Part shown: positions 1-12,300 of the stretch, in pieces
How the letters are laid out: the number at the start of each line of letters is the position of its first letter
How positions within the stretch are numbered: position 1 is the stretch's first letter
Origin: Diospyros lotus
Lineage: Eukaryota > Streptophyta > Magnoliopsida > Ericales > Ebenaceae
Direction: 5' to 3'
Assembly (NCBI RefSeq): GCF_014633365.1
Contig: NC_068338.1
Coordinates: 18,362,616-18,426,615, forward strand
Length of the DNA stretch: 64,000 bases
Translations under genes and position numbers: made by a program
The notes under the pieces: model-generated
Seen by the model: the letters and a program-made list of their open reading frames with translations, nothing else
Told to the model about the DNA's origin: nothing
Database searches by the model: none

Positions 1-634
1 TTCAGATCTAGGTCGTTGCTGGTGACTAAGGTGATTCAGTGGAGATCATTCTGGCAATCTTTCGTTTCGGAATTGGATTGACGGCTTGTTGATTTGTGGC
101 CATGGCAGAGGGAATGAGGATGGAACGATTGGAAACTAGGACGAACAATCTAGAAATTGGTGTCAAGTAGCTCCAAGTGGAGGCAAGTTGCTATCGAGCA
201 GAATGTGTTGCAACAAGAAAAGCAATCACAGAAGAATGTGCTGTGATAGTAAACGGAATCAAGGACCTCTAGAGATAGCCAGATGACTTTTTGATCCTAT
301 TTTCACATAAATTTTTGGTCAATATTCCAACTTAATGTTTTCCTTAAAGAATATTCTACTTCCTTAATTTAGATTGGATATGAGAGTTGCAATGAAAAGC
401 ATGGGCTACAACCTAAAGGTTATACTAAGAGCAGCCAGCAGATTGGAGGTATTCCTAAGGTTGTTGACACCCTAAGATTAGGAAGGGATGATGCAATGGA
501 GGAAAACTTGGGACGAGGAGTTGGGGGAACTCACCCCACACCATTGGGTCCCGCGGATGGACATTCCCGCATTTGAAAGAGGTAGGCCTCGATGGTGGAT
601 CAGGAGGTGCGAACGGATGTTCTATCAATACTAA

Positions 635-1027
635 GTGGCAGAAAGAGAGAATGTTAATATGGTTGCAGCCTATTTAGATGATGTAGTTGATGCTTGGTTC
701 CTAAATTGGTGTAGAGGGAGGGTGGAATGGAGTTGGCCAGAATTTGTAAGCGACTTGTGTACCCGATTTGGAGAAAGGACCAAAATCGATGTTATTAAAG
801 GAGCTTCAAACGTTGCTAATCAAGTAGTGCAAGGAGCTAATGAGAAGTATGAGACTGATGAAGTCCTAAGAATGGGAATGGTAGTTGCAATGAATGAGGA
901 AAAACCTGAATCGAATCAAACAATTCAGAGTGACAAGAAAGAAAAGGCAATTGTTGAAGAAGAGATTGAGGTTCTACTGGAGGAAAAATCTGCTGAAAGT
1001 GTGCCTTTGGTGTACTCCAACAATTAG
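635..1027 (+). pseudogene. Retrotransposon gag fragment
   Basis: This 130-codon open stretch contains the motif series expected of a plant gypsy capsid: AAYLDDVVDAWFLNW, then WPEFVSDLCTRFGER. The same D-L-C-x-x-F-G-E-R box can be read on the minus strand near 7960-7980 in the intronic element. The N-terminal part of gag lies upstream (ATG at 102) in other frames with stops, so the gene is broken. The C-terminal half is acidic and low in complexity (EEEIEVLLEEK). No zinc knuckle is visible. The first residue shown is not a true start. Confidence 0.6.
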
Positions 1028-1361
1028 AAAGTAAAAGTCTCTCCATTTGAGGTCTCTACTGAAGATAAGGAAGGAGAAGAGGTTGTGAAACAGGGAGAGG
1101 ACATGACTACACCAACCTTGGAGTTTGAAGGAGGACTGATAACTCCTTTGGAACCATTTTCAAAGGCAATGGGGAAGAGGTGGATGGCTGAACTTGGTGT
1201 TGCAGCAAGTAATAATACTTTATTGTTGAGGAAAAAGAAAAGAGAAACAACAACTTAGCTGGTGAAGAAGAAACTAGTTGGTGAAGATAGGCATTGGATG
1301 AAGAAACAACTTAGCTGTAATAGGTTTCTTGGGGACAAAAAACCTTTTAAGGTGGGGGAAT

Positions 1362-1689
1362 TGTCATGACCCTAGGAACAATAGAGGGGTATTATTGTAA
1401 TAGGGTATAATAGTTTATTAGGGATATTTTGTAATTTGTTAAGAGCACATGGGTGCTGTTAGAAATCAGTTAAGTAGCTAGCTATGCTTATAAAAAGGCC
1501 AATTGTAAGAGGATGGATATCATGTGAAATGAAATGAAGATCCTATCTTCCTAATTCTCTTTGTCCCTCTCGGTTCTTCTCTAATTCTCTCTCCTTTTTC
1601 TACTAATTTCTCTCCCTCTTTCAATTCTATCATTCTTATTTCTCCCCCTAATTCCAATCACAACCCTGTCTAACCCTAGGAATGTGACA
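1362..1689 (+). repeat. 3' LTR (328 bp) of the gag element
   Basis: The repeat starts TGTCATGACCCTAGG and ends GGAATGTGACA, giving the 5-bp inverted ends TGTCA/TGACA typical of LTRs. It follows a purine tract (AAGGTGGGGGAAT). A TATA box (TATAAAAAGG) sits at 1489-1498 and a CT-rich leader follows, consistent with the U3/R/U5 order. The opening TGT-A-GACCCTAGG is shared with the minus-strand LTRs at 6589-6986 and 10062-10460. Confidence 0.7.
1489..1498 (+). promoter_or_regulatory. LTR TATA box
   Basis: TATAAAAAGG lies about 130 bp into the LTR and is followed by a pyrimidine-rich stretch (1545-1650). This is the expected position for the element's own promoter. Confidence 0.45.
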
Positions 1690-2175
1690 CCACGTAGTGG
1701 GATAAAGGCTTGGTATGCTTATGTTGTTGCTATACACACATACACACACACCATGGATAAGGCAAGTGGAAAAAATAATTTGATAATTATTTTCTAAAAT
1801 TATTTGATAGTTATTTTTTAGATTTACAATGTTCTATTTGTGCTTGTGCTTTTCTACGAACCTGATTACTAGCTTTAACCATCTTAGACTTAGAAAATGA
1901 ATTGATCCTAATATATCTTTGTACTTTCTTTTCCAGACATCAATATCCTGTTTAATCATCACTGTTTTAACCATCAAGGAAAGGTAAATATTCATCATTT
2001 GAGCATATGCTACATCTTTTTTTTTCAAGGTTTTGTTACTTTGTACTTGATGCAAATCAGTTAAAAAATTGTTTCAAAGCATGAAGTTGACAAGATAATT
2101 TTGAATCTTAAATTATTCACTTCTATTGCGAAGCTTAAAATATTTGCTTGAGTTCTGCCCGTGTTTGAAGTACAT
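1690..2175. other. Non-coding spacer with a SINE/LINE-like 3' tail
   Basis: Directly after the LTR is CCACGTAGTGGGATAAAGG followed by CTTGG and TTGTTG-rich sequence. From memory, this resembles the conserved 3' end of plant non-LTR elements (a stem around CCACGTAGTGGG, then TTG repeats). It may be a 5'-truncated non-LTR element into which the LTR element inserted. The remainder is AT-rich with no convincing gene. The short minus-strand reading frame at 1834-2055 has no recognised motif. Confidence 0.35.
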
Positions 2176-4099
2176 GTTATAACGGCCCGCTCCCACCTAC
2201 AGGCGCTACCGATGAATAATCTCCTAGATTACTCACACAACACTAAACTAATGAAGAGATGGACTATGTTTAATTGGGAAACGTCTTAGGTGGGGACTAG
2301 GCTTCGTCTTTCCCTTCGTTCCACTTAAGGAGTCGGTCCCAAAACATAAAAAGAAACACAGTGGACAGGATCTGGAAACTCGAGTGAGCTTCACCTTTCT
2401 TCAGCTCGTCTCACCACAAGCCAAAGGTGACTCAGGCACAAAACTAGCACATCAAATATTTACTAAGTATTGGGAATTTATGAGAAGTACCTCTTTGATC
2501 CTAAAACTTGGCTCCACCAAACAAGCCACTAACAACCAGAAGTCTACACAATCATATACTACATTATACTGATTACAACAAACTGGATACCATCCAGCGC
2601 CCAACAACATACACATTCATCCACCAGGATATATATACATACATGAGATAATACAATTCACAACACAGGAAACAACGCTAGTCGTCACTTCAACCTCCTG
2701 GCATCATCCCTGCTTGTATCTGAACTCCTAATATCTACAACACGAGATAAAACCTCATGAGTCACAATGACTTAGTAAGAGTGCAAATGAATGTAAACAA
2801 GATAATATATGAGATGCAATGACAAGTAAGTATGCATGAATGGCGAGGCATCATTGCCCTCTGAACCCACCTATTCGAGGTATTAACCTCCCAAATTACC
2901 CCTAGCATTCATCTAGTCTCTCCCATGGCCATAGGACTCCACTAGACCACCTATAGAACATGCACCACACACAACTGCACACAACATATATTTATTAATA
3001 TTATAAACCATTTGCAAGGCTGCCACCCTTGGGGCCATCCATTACCTGGCTTGAAGTCTTATCTCTTTCACGAGCGAGAATGCTAGTCCGAACTTCAAAC
3101 ACTTCTAGGATCACCGCCCCCTCGGTTGACCCTAGATGAAATCACAAAACCCAACAAGAGAAATTAAACCAGGGTTTATATTTTTGCCATACACTGCAAA
3201 ATCACCCATTAACAACTTCCAACTAACCCCAACCGAGGGTCTAATCCAACCAACAATTCACATTACATCCTTTCACTTAATGCAAATAACTAGAAAGAAT
3301 TAATTATTTTACCTCATCATATTTGGAGGAGAAAATCGGTCAAATGCCTATACCAACGTCGCCTCATGAGATGCCACCTTGCGCTTAAAACCTCATTTTC
3401 GAGCTTCTGACACGCTCCTCGAGCCCCAAATTAATTTTCAGAATTTTCTCTGATTTTCTGGAAATTTTTGACTATTTTTCCGACTATTTTCTCCATTTTT
3501 CAAAAATTCTTTTTTTTTTTTCTTTATTTCCTTTTCTTATTTCTTCTCCTTCTCCACTGTTCATCATCTTCTTCACTGCACCTGCCTCCTACGTGCGCGC
3601 CAGCAGCCCCGGCCACCATCCATCGCCATCTTCCAGCGCCGCTTCTCACCATCGCACGACTATCGTTGCTGCTCAAGCTTCGACCGGCCTTCATCGCGGC
3701 ACAACCATGGCCGCTGCTCCATTGCCGCACAGCCACCAACGGTCGAGCGCTTGTTGCCTCTTCAGGTCGCCACTGGCCGTCGCTTTAGGCCGGCCACCCC
3801 TCGGCCGATCTCTCACGATCTCTGCTTCTCTCTTCTCTCTTGCGATGCACTCGGCCTAGCTTTGCCTCTTGAGCTCCAGCACCACAGCCATGGCCGCGAC
3901 CTCTTCAAGCCGTGACCTTTGCCGCCAAAAGCTGCATCCGACCACCCACGATCGGCCATGATCGGCTATCTCTCCCGATCTCTCACTCACGATCTCTCTC
4001 TCCTCTACTCACCTTCTCCCGATCCCTTATCTCTCTCTCTATTTTGAATCCAAAGAAATTGGAGGCTTGCTTCCCAAGCTCACACATCCAATGCGCGCG

Positions 4100-4140
<41 letters not shown>

Positions 4141-4712
4141 TACACAACAACCCTCCAAAAATTCCTTAACTTCACTTGAGGATTTTGATAATTTAACTTA
4201 AGGATCTATTAATTACACTTGGACCCTCTAAGGCCTTAATTTAATTACCCTTAAGCCACTTAACATATCGATTTCTCCAAAATTAATAATCGGCATTTAC
4301 TCAGAAATACCGATTTTGTTCCTGCGCCTGCTTAGGACCTTCTCTCCACCCTAAAATACCTCAAGGTTGCCTCACTCGCAAAATCGGACTACCCCTAGGG
4401 TCTCCTCAGCTTCTCGGAGGTCCCTTACGACCATTTGGTACCGACACCCATTCGGGCTTATACAGAAATTATTTCGCAAACTATTCCCGATCTAACTACT
4501 TCTAGTGTTATTAGCCTCGCGTCGAGACACTTACCAATCTTATGCCTTCTTCCCTAGACATCCAAGTCCTGGGTTTTCCCTGCTGTCAATTTGGTAAATT
4601 TTATTAATTAATTCCTCGAAACAGACTTCCGGGCTTCCCGGACCACCCGAGGTCCATTTAAAATAACTGAAAATTATATCTTTTTCATCATTATGTAATA
4701 CCGGGTATTACA
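2176..4712 (-). mobile_element. Probable solo LTR (about 2.5 kb), Tekay/Del-like, minus orientation
   Basis: Read on the minus strand, the segment begins TGTAATACCCGGTATTACA and ends GGGCCGTTATAACA, close to the TGTAA-ACCC-GG...GGCGTTACA ends I associate with long chromovirus (Tekay/Del) LTRs. No primer-binding site, polypurine tract or coding domain is present, so it reads as a single LTR. ACATG occurs on both flanks (2173-2177 and about 4710-4714) but overlaps the presumed termini, so exact ends and target duplication are ambiguous. Inside are a GC-rich, CT-rich part (3540-4030) with spurious open frames and a CA/TA microsatellite (about 4098-4140). Confidence 0.45.
4098..4140. repeat. Compound microsatellite (CA)n(TA)n
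   Basis: An uninterrupted run of about ten CA units is followed by about eleven TA units inside the putative solo LTR. Confidence 0.9.
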
Positions 4713-6315
4713 CATGTGCTAGGCCATATCAATTCTTGTCCTTTTCCTGGTGGTGGCCATGATGGTGTGGTAGCTAGGGAAACATTGCCAGGTCCCTGAC
4801 TAACAAGCATTTGGAGATGATTGGAGTATTCCTGTTAGGGTTGCAACCGCAAGGAATGTTTTCTTCCGCTGCACGACTCCAACTTTGTTACTGTCATAAT
4901 GGCCCCAACTTTTCTGATTCCTACTAATCCAACGTGAAATAATAATGGAAAATGGAAATCCTTCGCAACAAAATGCACTGAAGTTTACTGTAGTACCATG
5001 AAACTAGGAGAGGAACATCTAATGATTTTTTTTTTGTCTTTAATTCTCTCTTTCATTGGAGAAGTATTTGAGGATAAAAAAAGTCTTATATTTGTTGGAG
5101 TAAAGATATAAAATTAAACAAAAAATGAACTTGATTGTCACCTTGTAATCTTTGAAATATGTTGCGCTGTTAAGCTGTCGTCAAACTCTAAGATAATTTT
5201 CCACTCACGAGTCAGGTGCTCTCTCATATGACTGTTATTGTTGACTGTTTAATAAAGTCATATGATACATGTGGGTAACAGCATGATCTTGATGGTAGCA
5301 TAACATTGCAACAGATTTCAAAGATTTGGAGGCGAATTTATAAACTGAAAGTTCATAATTAATTTGAAAAATAAAGATAAAATCTGGCTTATTTGGTTAT
5401 CTACCCTTATTTTAATTAGTACTGTTTTTATAAATTTCATTGTTTTTTTTTTTTTTTTCATTCCCTTTTGTGGAATTTAGTATTTCTACAAGTCACTTCT
5501 ACAACTAATCCTACAAATGGTTGTTTTATGGGTTTTTAGTTTTGATTCTCCTCTATACAACCTGATTCTTAATTCTTTTCAGAAAACAAACTTTAGCCAT
5601 TTTCATATGAACATTTTAAACCTTGGGAAACTTTTCCTTGTTCCATGGTATTACATCTTTGGAAGAATAGTTTGTATATGACGTGAAATGGTAGAAGATT
5701 CACTCTTTCTTATCAGAGACTGTAATGCTTCTACTTACACTATTCCCAAAGTTAAACTTGTATATATGGTTTATGTAGTTCTTACTTTTTGGAAGGAGAA
5801 ACTATTGGCTAAGTTCATTGATCTGTTATTTTTGGTGCAAAACGTGTAATAGGACAACCCTGGAATGTACATCAAGCTCTCTTAACACTCTGTCGTCTGC
5901 ACTCGGATAGAATTAACTGAGGTGAACTAACACGTGTGAAACCAGCATGCATGGAAAACATGAGTGTAATAGGGAAAAACATGTGTAACATTACTGAACC
6001 TAGGTTCTCCTAGAGGTGAAGCTCTGATACTATGTTATGCCCTCACTTTTTCTAAACACTTGAGCTATTACCAAAGGGATTCAATAAGGATAATGTTCAA
6101 TGGAGGAATGGTGATCTAATATAAATGAAATGGTTGAAAATACTCCATCCTATTTGAGAACATAATCCCTTCGCTTACTTTAGTGCTTGTTAAAAGTGAT
6201 ATATCTGGTTCAGGTACTCGCTACTTCAGAAGGAAATGCTGACTAGTTGAGTTCATTTATGTTTTTGTTTTATCTGTACAAAGTGTGTCACATGTAATGT
6301 CTTAGTTACTTACAG
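4713..6315. other. Presumed intron or upstream sequence of the UTP25 gene
   Basis: This 1.6-kb AT-rich stretch precedes the first UTP25 exon found. I looked for the residues that precede this exon in plant UTP25 (the RxWYLDGxARFYRQ and LNYEGK regions) and found none in either orientation. It is therefore probably a long intron. It contains a T-run at about 5443-5458 and no recognised element. Confidence 0.4.
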
Positions 6316-9300
6316 GTGAAGTTGCTAGTCCATCATAAAGGTGTTCTTCCCAAAGTATTACTTCAAGTACGACAGGTATGTATGCCTTGGTATGTTCTTC
6401 TTTCCTTCTTACTTGAGTTTATCTGAGTTGTGAGACATATCTGAGCCATTTAAGAAATAAATTCTGGTATTCAAGATGACAAAATTTCTTTGTTGCAATT
6501 TCTGGGATGAGGTTATCAGTTTTTTTTAATTGTATTTCCAAATTTTAAAGTTACAAGCTTAAGTAATCCCTTTATCTTTGATAGTCAGTGTTACGACCCT
6601 AGGATTTGCCTAGGGTCTAGGAAGGAATTTGGTAAGAAATAAAGGAAGATAGGGCAAAAAGGGAGGGAAAGAACAGAATGGACAGAATTGAGGAAGAAGA
6701 CAGAAAGACGGGAGAGAGAACTAGGAGAATTGGGAGAGGGAAAATGAGAGAATTCAAATCATTCATTTAAATCATGCCTTCCTCTAACTATGCCAGCCTC
6801 TTTATAGGCTTACAATTGAGGGAAATAACTGAAAATACAACCAACTAACTACTCTAACAACCTTGTTAACTGTTTATACAAGAGTTAGTTATTCCCGCCT
6901 AATCTCTAAACTTCTATGGTTAGCTCTAATAGCTTATACACCGCGGATTCCCCCCCAACTACAGTCATATCCTCAGGGTCGTGACAATTCCCACCCCTTC
7001 AAACAATTCTTGTCCCCAAGAATTGATTGTTGTTGACCCAGTTCTCCATCCAATTCCAGCCTTAACAATCTGATTTATTTTTCTCCTTTTTTTTCTTGTG
7101 TTCCTTCTACTTCTAAGCTTTGTCCCATCATCCCTTACATTCTGTTGCTCTTGTTTTTCTTGCACAAATGAAGTGTAGACTCCAAGGATTACCATGTCAA
7201 GGCTCCCTTCTCCAATGTCAAATCTCCCGAACCAGATGACAGCAACCTCCTCTTCCACAATATCATAACTGCCGAACCAAATGGCAGCACCTTTCTCTTC
7301 CTTCACCTTCTGAATCTTGTCTACACCAAGTAACATGACAACAATACTGTCGTAGTGCCCGATATCAAAATTATTCACAACAGTAGGGGGATTTTCTTTG
7401 GCTGGAATTATCTAAACCTGTGACCCCGCCGTCTTTTCCAAAACCAAAGGCAAGGAAGCCATTCTCTTAGAATTTGCTTCCTTAGAACCATTCTTGCCTT
7501 TAGCCTCCAGTTTTTGCCTTTGGTCTAAGTCTTCATTGATTGCATGTTTCCCTTCAACAACTTCAGTATCAGCTTCCTTAGAACCGTTGTTAAGTAGTTC
7601 CAGTCCGGATTGTTTCGTTAAAGCTCCTTTAGCTACATATGGTCCTTTACAAACTTGCGAGCTGCTCTTACGATAACTTTCCGGCGGCAGTCCATGCTTT
7701 CTACAAATGGCTTCTAGTGCCAATTCTTGCAGCCTCGCGTTCTCCGCCGCTTGTTCCACCGTAGTAGGGCAGAACATTTTCACACTGAGCCTTAATGCAT
7801 TGTCAAGACCATTAATGAATCTTGATACAAAGTAATGTTCTGATAGGGCTAGCTGAAAGCTCTACATTAGAGACCTTAGCTTCTCAAATCTAACCTGATA
7901 ATCTGTTACCGATCCCCCCTGCCTTAATTTGTTGAACTCCATCACATCAATCCTGTTCCTCTCCCCAAATTGGTCACATAGATCTTCAGCAAAGTCAGTT
8001 CACCTGACCTCCCCTTCCCATGTTGCAGCACATAGTCCTTTAGCCATCTCCTCCATTCAATTCCTTGAAAATTCATTGCTGTAACAACCTCTTGCTCAAC
8101 TTCTAGGGATCTCTTCGAAAATTTATTCCGGTACTAAAATTTAACAACCCAAGCCAATGCAATTATTGCTTCCAATTCAGCAACCTTAATCCGCTTCAGA
8201 CATTACCCTAGCAGTAGCCTAGATTTGAATAAGCTTTTTAGCTGTTGCTTAACGGCCTCCAAATCAATTTCCGAAATCTGATTGAGTTTGTTCGGCCTTC
8301 AAGTTAGCTTACTATCAGCTTCCAACTCACCCTAAACCTATGCCTTAGTTACGATGAAGTAGCTAAGGACTGTCACCTTTCAAATTTCAGCTTCTTAAGA
8401 GTTTGATTGGCTCTTGTTGCAACTTCTTGTGAATCGCTGACTCTCACTTTCCCAAGTCACCAAAATTCAGTCCAAAATCACCTCACAATAGTCGCCTAGG
8501 AGAATCACCCTAATCTAGTTGCTTGGAATTCCCTTATGGACTGTTTTTGACCGCTTCTCGGAATTCCCTTATGGACCATTTTCGACCGCTACTTGGAATT
8601 CCCTTATGGACCGTTTCTGACCGTGCCTTCCTTCACAGCTCGGTCACATGCAGTGACCAAGATCCAATTGCTTTGGAACAACAACAGAAGTCACACGCAG
8701 CGGCCGCACCTTCCTTCTCGCCTTGCTCAAGGTTATGCTTCCTAATCTCCTGAATTCAATACCTCTAATCTACAATTGAATTGTTGACTATCGAACTTGC
8801 TTACAACTGATCGCTATCTACCCACAGTCAAGCAAGTTCCATAAGCGCCCCAGCTAGCGCCTTCTTCTCCACCCAATGATCATCAGAATTCACGCGAATT
8901 CAATAACTCCAGTGGAGTCACCCCCCAATCACCGTTCGATGTCTCGTTTCTGAAGCTACTTCTGTTGCGCAACTCCTCTTCCTACTGGATCTCAATTCAT
9001 CACTAGAAGCAATTGTCGATGGCCTGCATGCCAATCACGATCCTCTATTCTGCGTTCGATTCATTGAGGATTCAAGATCACTTGGATTCTTATAGCGATT
9101 GTTGTGGATCAACAATCGCCCTAAGCCTGCGTCCATTTCTTACCCACTCACCGACCACTGGTTTGTCAGAATTCACCCGAATTCCGTGCCTTTGATCTGC
9201 AATTAACTTGTTGTTCAGAGCCGTTAGTCGCGATGGATAAACCTCTTGAAACAAGCTCGGCTCTGGTCGCACCTGCTACAATTGATCTTCTTTGTTGCAG

Positions 9301-12300
9301 CTTCTTGAAGATCACCTTCAATCAGCTTCTGAGGATAGCTTATCGATGCTTGGCTATCAGCTTCCAGCACTCACCTTCCTGCTACACCTCAATCACACTT
9401 CAACAACTAAGAGTTGCTTGCTTGCGTCACAAATTGGACTTCAATAGTCTTGACTCCATTTCAATCTCTGTCGAGATTGCCTTACTGAGTCGCACTCGCT
9501 GATGTTCAGCGATCACTCGCGATCCACTGCCAACCACACCACCGTGAACTACCTTCAGATTCTCTCGGAATCACTATCGGAACTCACCTGGCTGTTTCGT
9601 CTCCAATTCCGAGTCGAAATTGCTTTGCTTGGCTTCGCCACTTGCAATTGATCTATAATCGACAGCCTTCCTTACTCATTGGAATCTCAATCAAAATCAT
9701 TGGGGTTCCGCGCTCGCCCAGACCTATTCCGTGCCTTCAAGTCCACCAAAAGTTAATCGAAGGACTCGCCTAGTCTGCTTCCACGCCATGTCTCTTCCAA
9801 TCACATTCCTTGTTGTCAAGTGTTCCTCCAGTATGCTTTAATTTCCATATCATCCGAACAATAACGTTCGCTCCCTATGTACGCTTCAAGTTCCGAATCA
9901 TTGGAACGATGTCATTCATTTTCGAATCGTCGCCAAACTCAAAGTGATTCAACGATCGCCTTCCGCCATTTCGAACACCTTTTGGCGCGCTTCAATTATA
10001 CCGATCAACACACTGCCTTCTGTCAGAATCATAGCCGAGGACGACCGACTTTGATACCAAAAGTTATGACCCTAAGATTTGCCTAGGGGTCTAGGAAGGA
10101 ATTTGGTAAGAATTAAAGGAACATAGGGTAGAAAGGGAGGGAAAGAACATAACAAATAGAATTGAGGAAGAAGAGAAAAGGACGGGAGAGAAAACTAGGA
10201 GAATTGGGAGAGGGAAAATGAGAGAATTCAAATCATTCATTTAAATCATGCCTTCCTGTAACTATGCCAGCCTCTTTTTATGCTTATAATTGAAGGAAAT
10301 AAACCGAAAATACAACCAACTAACTACTCTAACAACCTTGCTAACTATTTATACAAGAGTTAGTTATTCCCGCCTAATCTCTAAACTTCTACAGTTAGCT
10401 CTAATATCTTATATGCTGTGGATTTCCCCCAATTACAATCATATCCCTAGGGTCGTGATTGGGATTTCATATATTTTCTATGTTGTGAATAAGCTTTTTT
10501 GTGTATTAGTGTGCCCTCAACCCTGTAGTTCCTATTACCGAGGGTTGAGTTTTCTTGTATACTTATTTTATATTGGCAATTGCAACCTCGCAGATTTATG
10601 AACGTTTTGATGCTGAATCAACAGTAGATGCGGATGATGCTCGTTTTGAATATTTTTCTAAGAAGGTATGTATAAAGTAGTTCTTATGTGCAAGTAATAG
10701 TGTTTCCAGGAACTAAGTAATTGTTTTAATGTCTATAACTCAGGTTGGATGGTGTACCTGCCCCAACTGATTCTGTTAAACCCTAAATTAGCTCTTTCAC
10801 TTAATTTTGGACCATACTCCTACTGTGAAACCAGCCCAGGAAATACAAACTTGAACAGGAGAAAAATAATATAAGCGTGATAATTCCAGAAATGGTTCCG
10901 AATGATAACATGGACACTTACTGGAAAAGAGAGAGAGAGAGCATGCACAGGTGAACCGTAAGCATGTTTTCTTCTCCCATTTCCAAGTGGATAACATTGG
11001 AAATGTAACAAACCAAGATGGGGCACAGGACCAGGGCATGGCCCTTGGTGAAACATTCGTCTCACTAGAATCAAGCAAGCCTCGGTTATCCAATCTTACA
11101 ACCAATCACAAATTCCCAGCAGTGGAATTCGATATCCATATTGACTCTACTACAATAAAATAAATCAATCTAATAAATTTATTGTATGATCTTGTCTGTA
11201 TCTATAACAGAGTTGACTACAAAGAATTTCCTAACATGAACTAAAAAATAAAAATGAGATGAACATTATGCGAAACAAATGTGGGCTAGCAGAAGGGAAA
11301 AGAAAGTTCAAGTGCTTTCGTGCAGATGGGTTTGTCAATTCTGATGCAATTCAGGGTCTAAAATACATAGAAAATTTGACAGAATGAGTCAAAGACTTGG
11401 TGAATACAAAATTCATATTATGGCAGAATGAAAACGAGCTTGTGAGTGAGTTCTGTACAAGAAAAAATTTTCTTTTAAACAATGCATACTAAAATTGTGT
11501 TTTAAAAAATTATATTTTTCTAGTTTAAGAAAACGTCCTTTTTATGAAATAATATAATACCAAAATTTCGCATGGTTGTACAGAAAATATAGCGTATCCA
11601 TAACCTTGAACCAGTGAATATGGAGCCTGAAGGTCAACAACCTTGTTAGCTAGGTGATATCTTGTGTTAGTCCACACCAATGTACGGACACCAATCCACG
11701 TGTGTTGGGCAACACACGGGGTTAGCAACACTCTTGGTAACTAGGGTGATATGATGCACCAAGGATATCATCTCCTGCAATTAGTTACAATTAGTTACAT
11801 TATTCTGATAACGGTGTTTTCCTAATAACGTTGAGCAAAAAATTAAGTCTAAAATCTATGGCTCTAATGTGCCAACTAAATAAATTTTTTTGACTGTCAT
11901 GCATCATATACAGTCATGACTTTAAATGATAATATTCATATAACCAAATAGTTCAAATTTTATAACCATTACAAATATGAAGTACATCAAAAGTTTAGTC
12001 CTATGAAGCAAGGTTGTGGAAACAGCCTCCTTGCTGAAAAAAGGCTGGGTCGGGGGTGGTTGCAAAGGGCCGGAGAAGGCAACATACTAATATGACCCCG
12101 CAAAGTAGAGAGCCTCATGCATTTGGTTGTCTTTTTTTTCCCCTTTTTCAAAGTCAAAAAGTTAAGGAATTGTTGAAGAGAACAAACACACTTGAGAGTC
12201 ATTTGTTTTCTCCTCAATTTTGCCTATATGCATGCACGGACGCACAAAATATACAGTCTCCCGTTTGCCCCATCCAATGAAGCCCCTTCACATGACCTTT

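Larger units (their letters stand above)
1..1689 (+). mobile_element. 3' part of a degraded gypsy-like LTR element carrying gag
   Basis: The segment holds, in order, a gag N-terminus starting at an ATG at 102 (MAEGMRMERLET..., stopped at 168), a capsid-like region, a purine-rich tract just before 1362, and a 328-bp LTR. No reverse transcriptase, RNase H or integrase motif lies between gag and the LTR, so the element is either internally deleted or naturally gag-only. Its 5' end is outside the window, so no target duplication can be tested. The last codons before the LTR can be read as LGDKKPFK, resembling the LEDK-type tail of Ty3/gypsy polyproteins. The gag start and this tail both recur in the elements at 6589-10460 and 13563-16064, so the three look like one lineage. 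Confidence 0.7.
6589..10460 (-). mobile_element. Non-autonomous gag-bearing LTR retrotransposon in UTP25 intron 1
   Basis: Two direct repeats (6589-6986 and 10062-10460, roughly 90% alike by eye) bound a 3.1-kb interior. On the minus strand a primer-binding site TGGTATCAAAGTCGG (10059-10045), matching plant initiator tRNA-Met primed elements, lies two bases inside the 5' LTR. A purine tract (AGGGGTGGGAAT) abuts the 3' LTR. Coding material is limited to gag (about 7412-8030); no RT or integrase motif is visible. The last codons before the purine tract can be read as LGDKNCLKG. Flanks GTCAG and GGGAT do not match, so the target duplication is lost or a border is rearranged. The outer 5' LTR edge is mutated (GTGATT instead of GTGACA). 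Confidence 0.85.

Noticed and set aside
3468..3859. Overlapping GC-rich open frames on both strands
   Set aside because: They lie in the CT-rich core of the putative solo LTR, translate to low-complexity Ser/Leu/His strings and have no motif or splice context.
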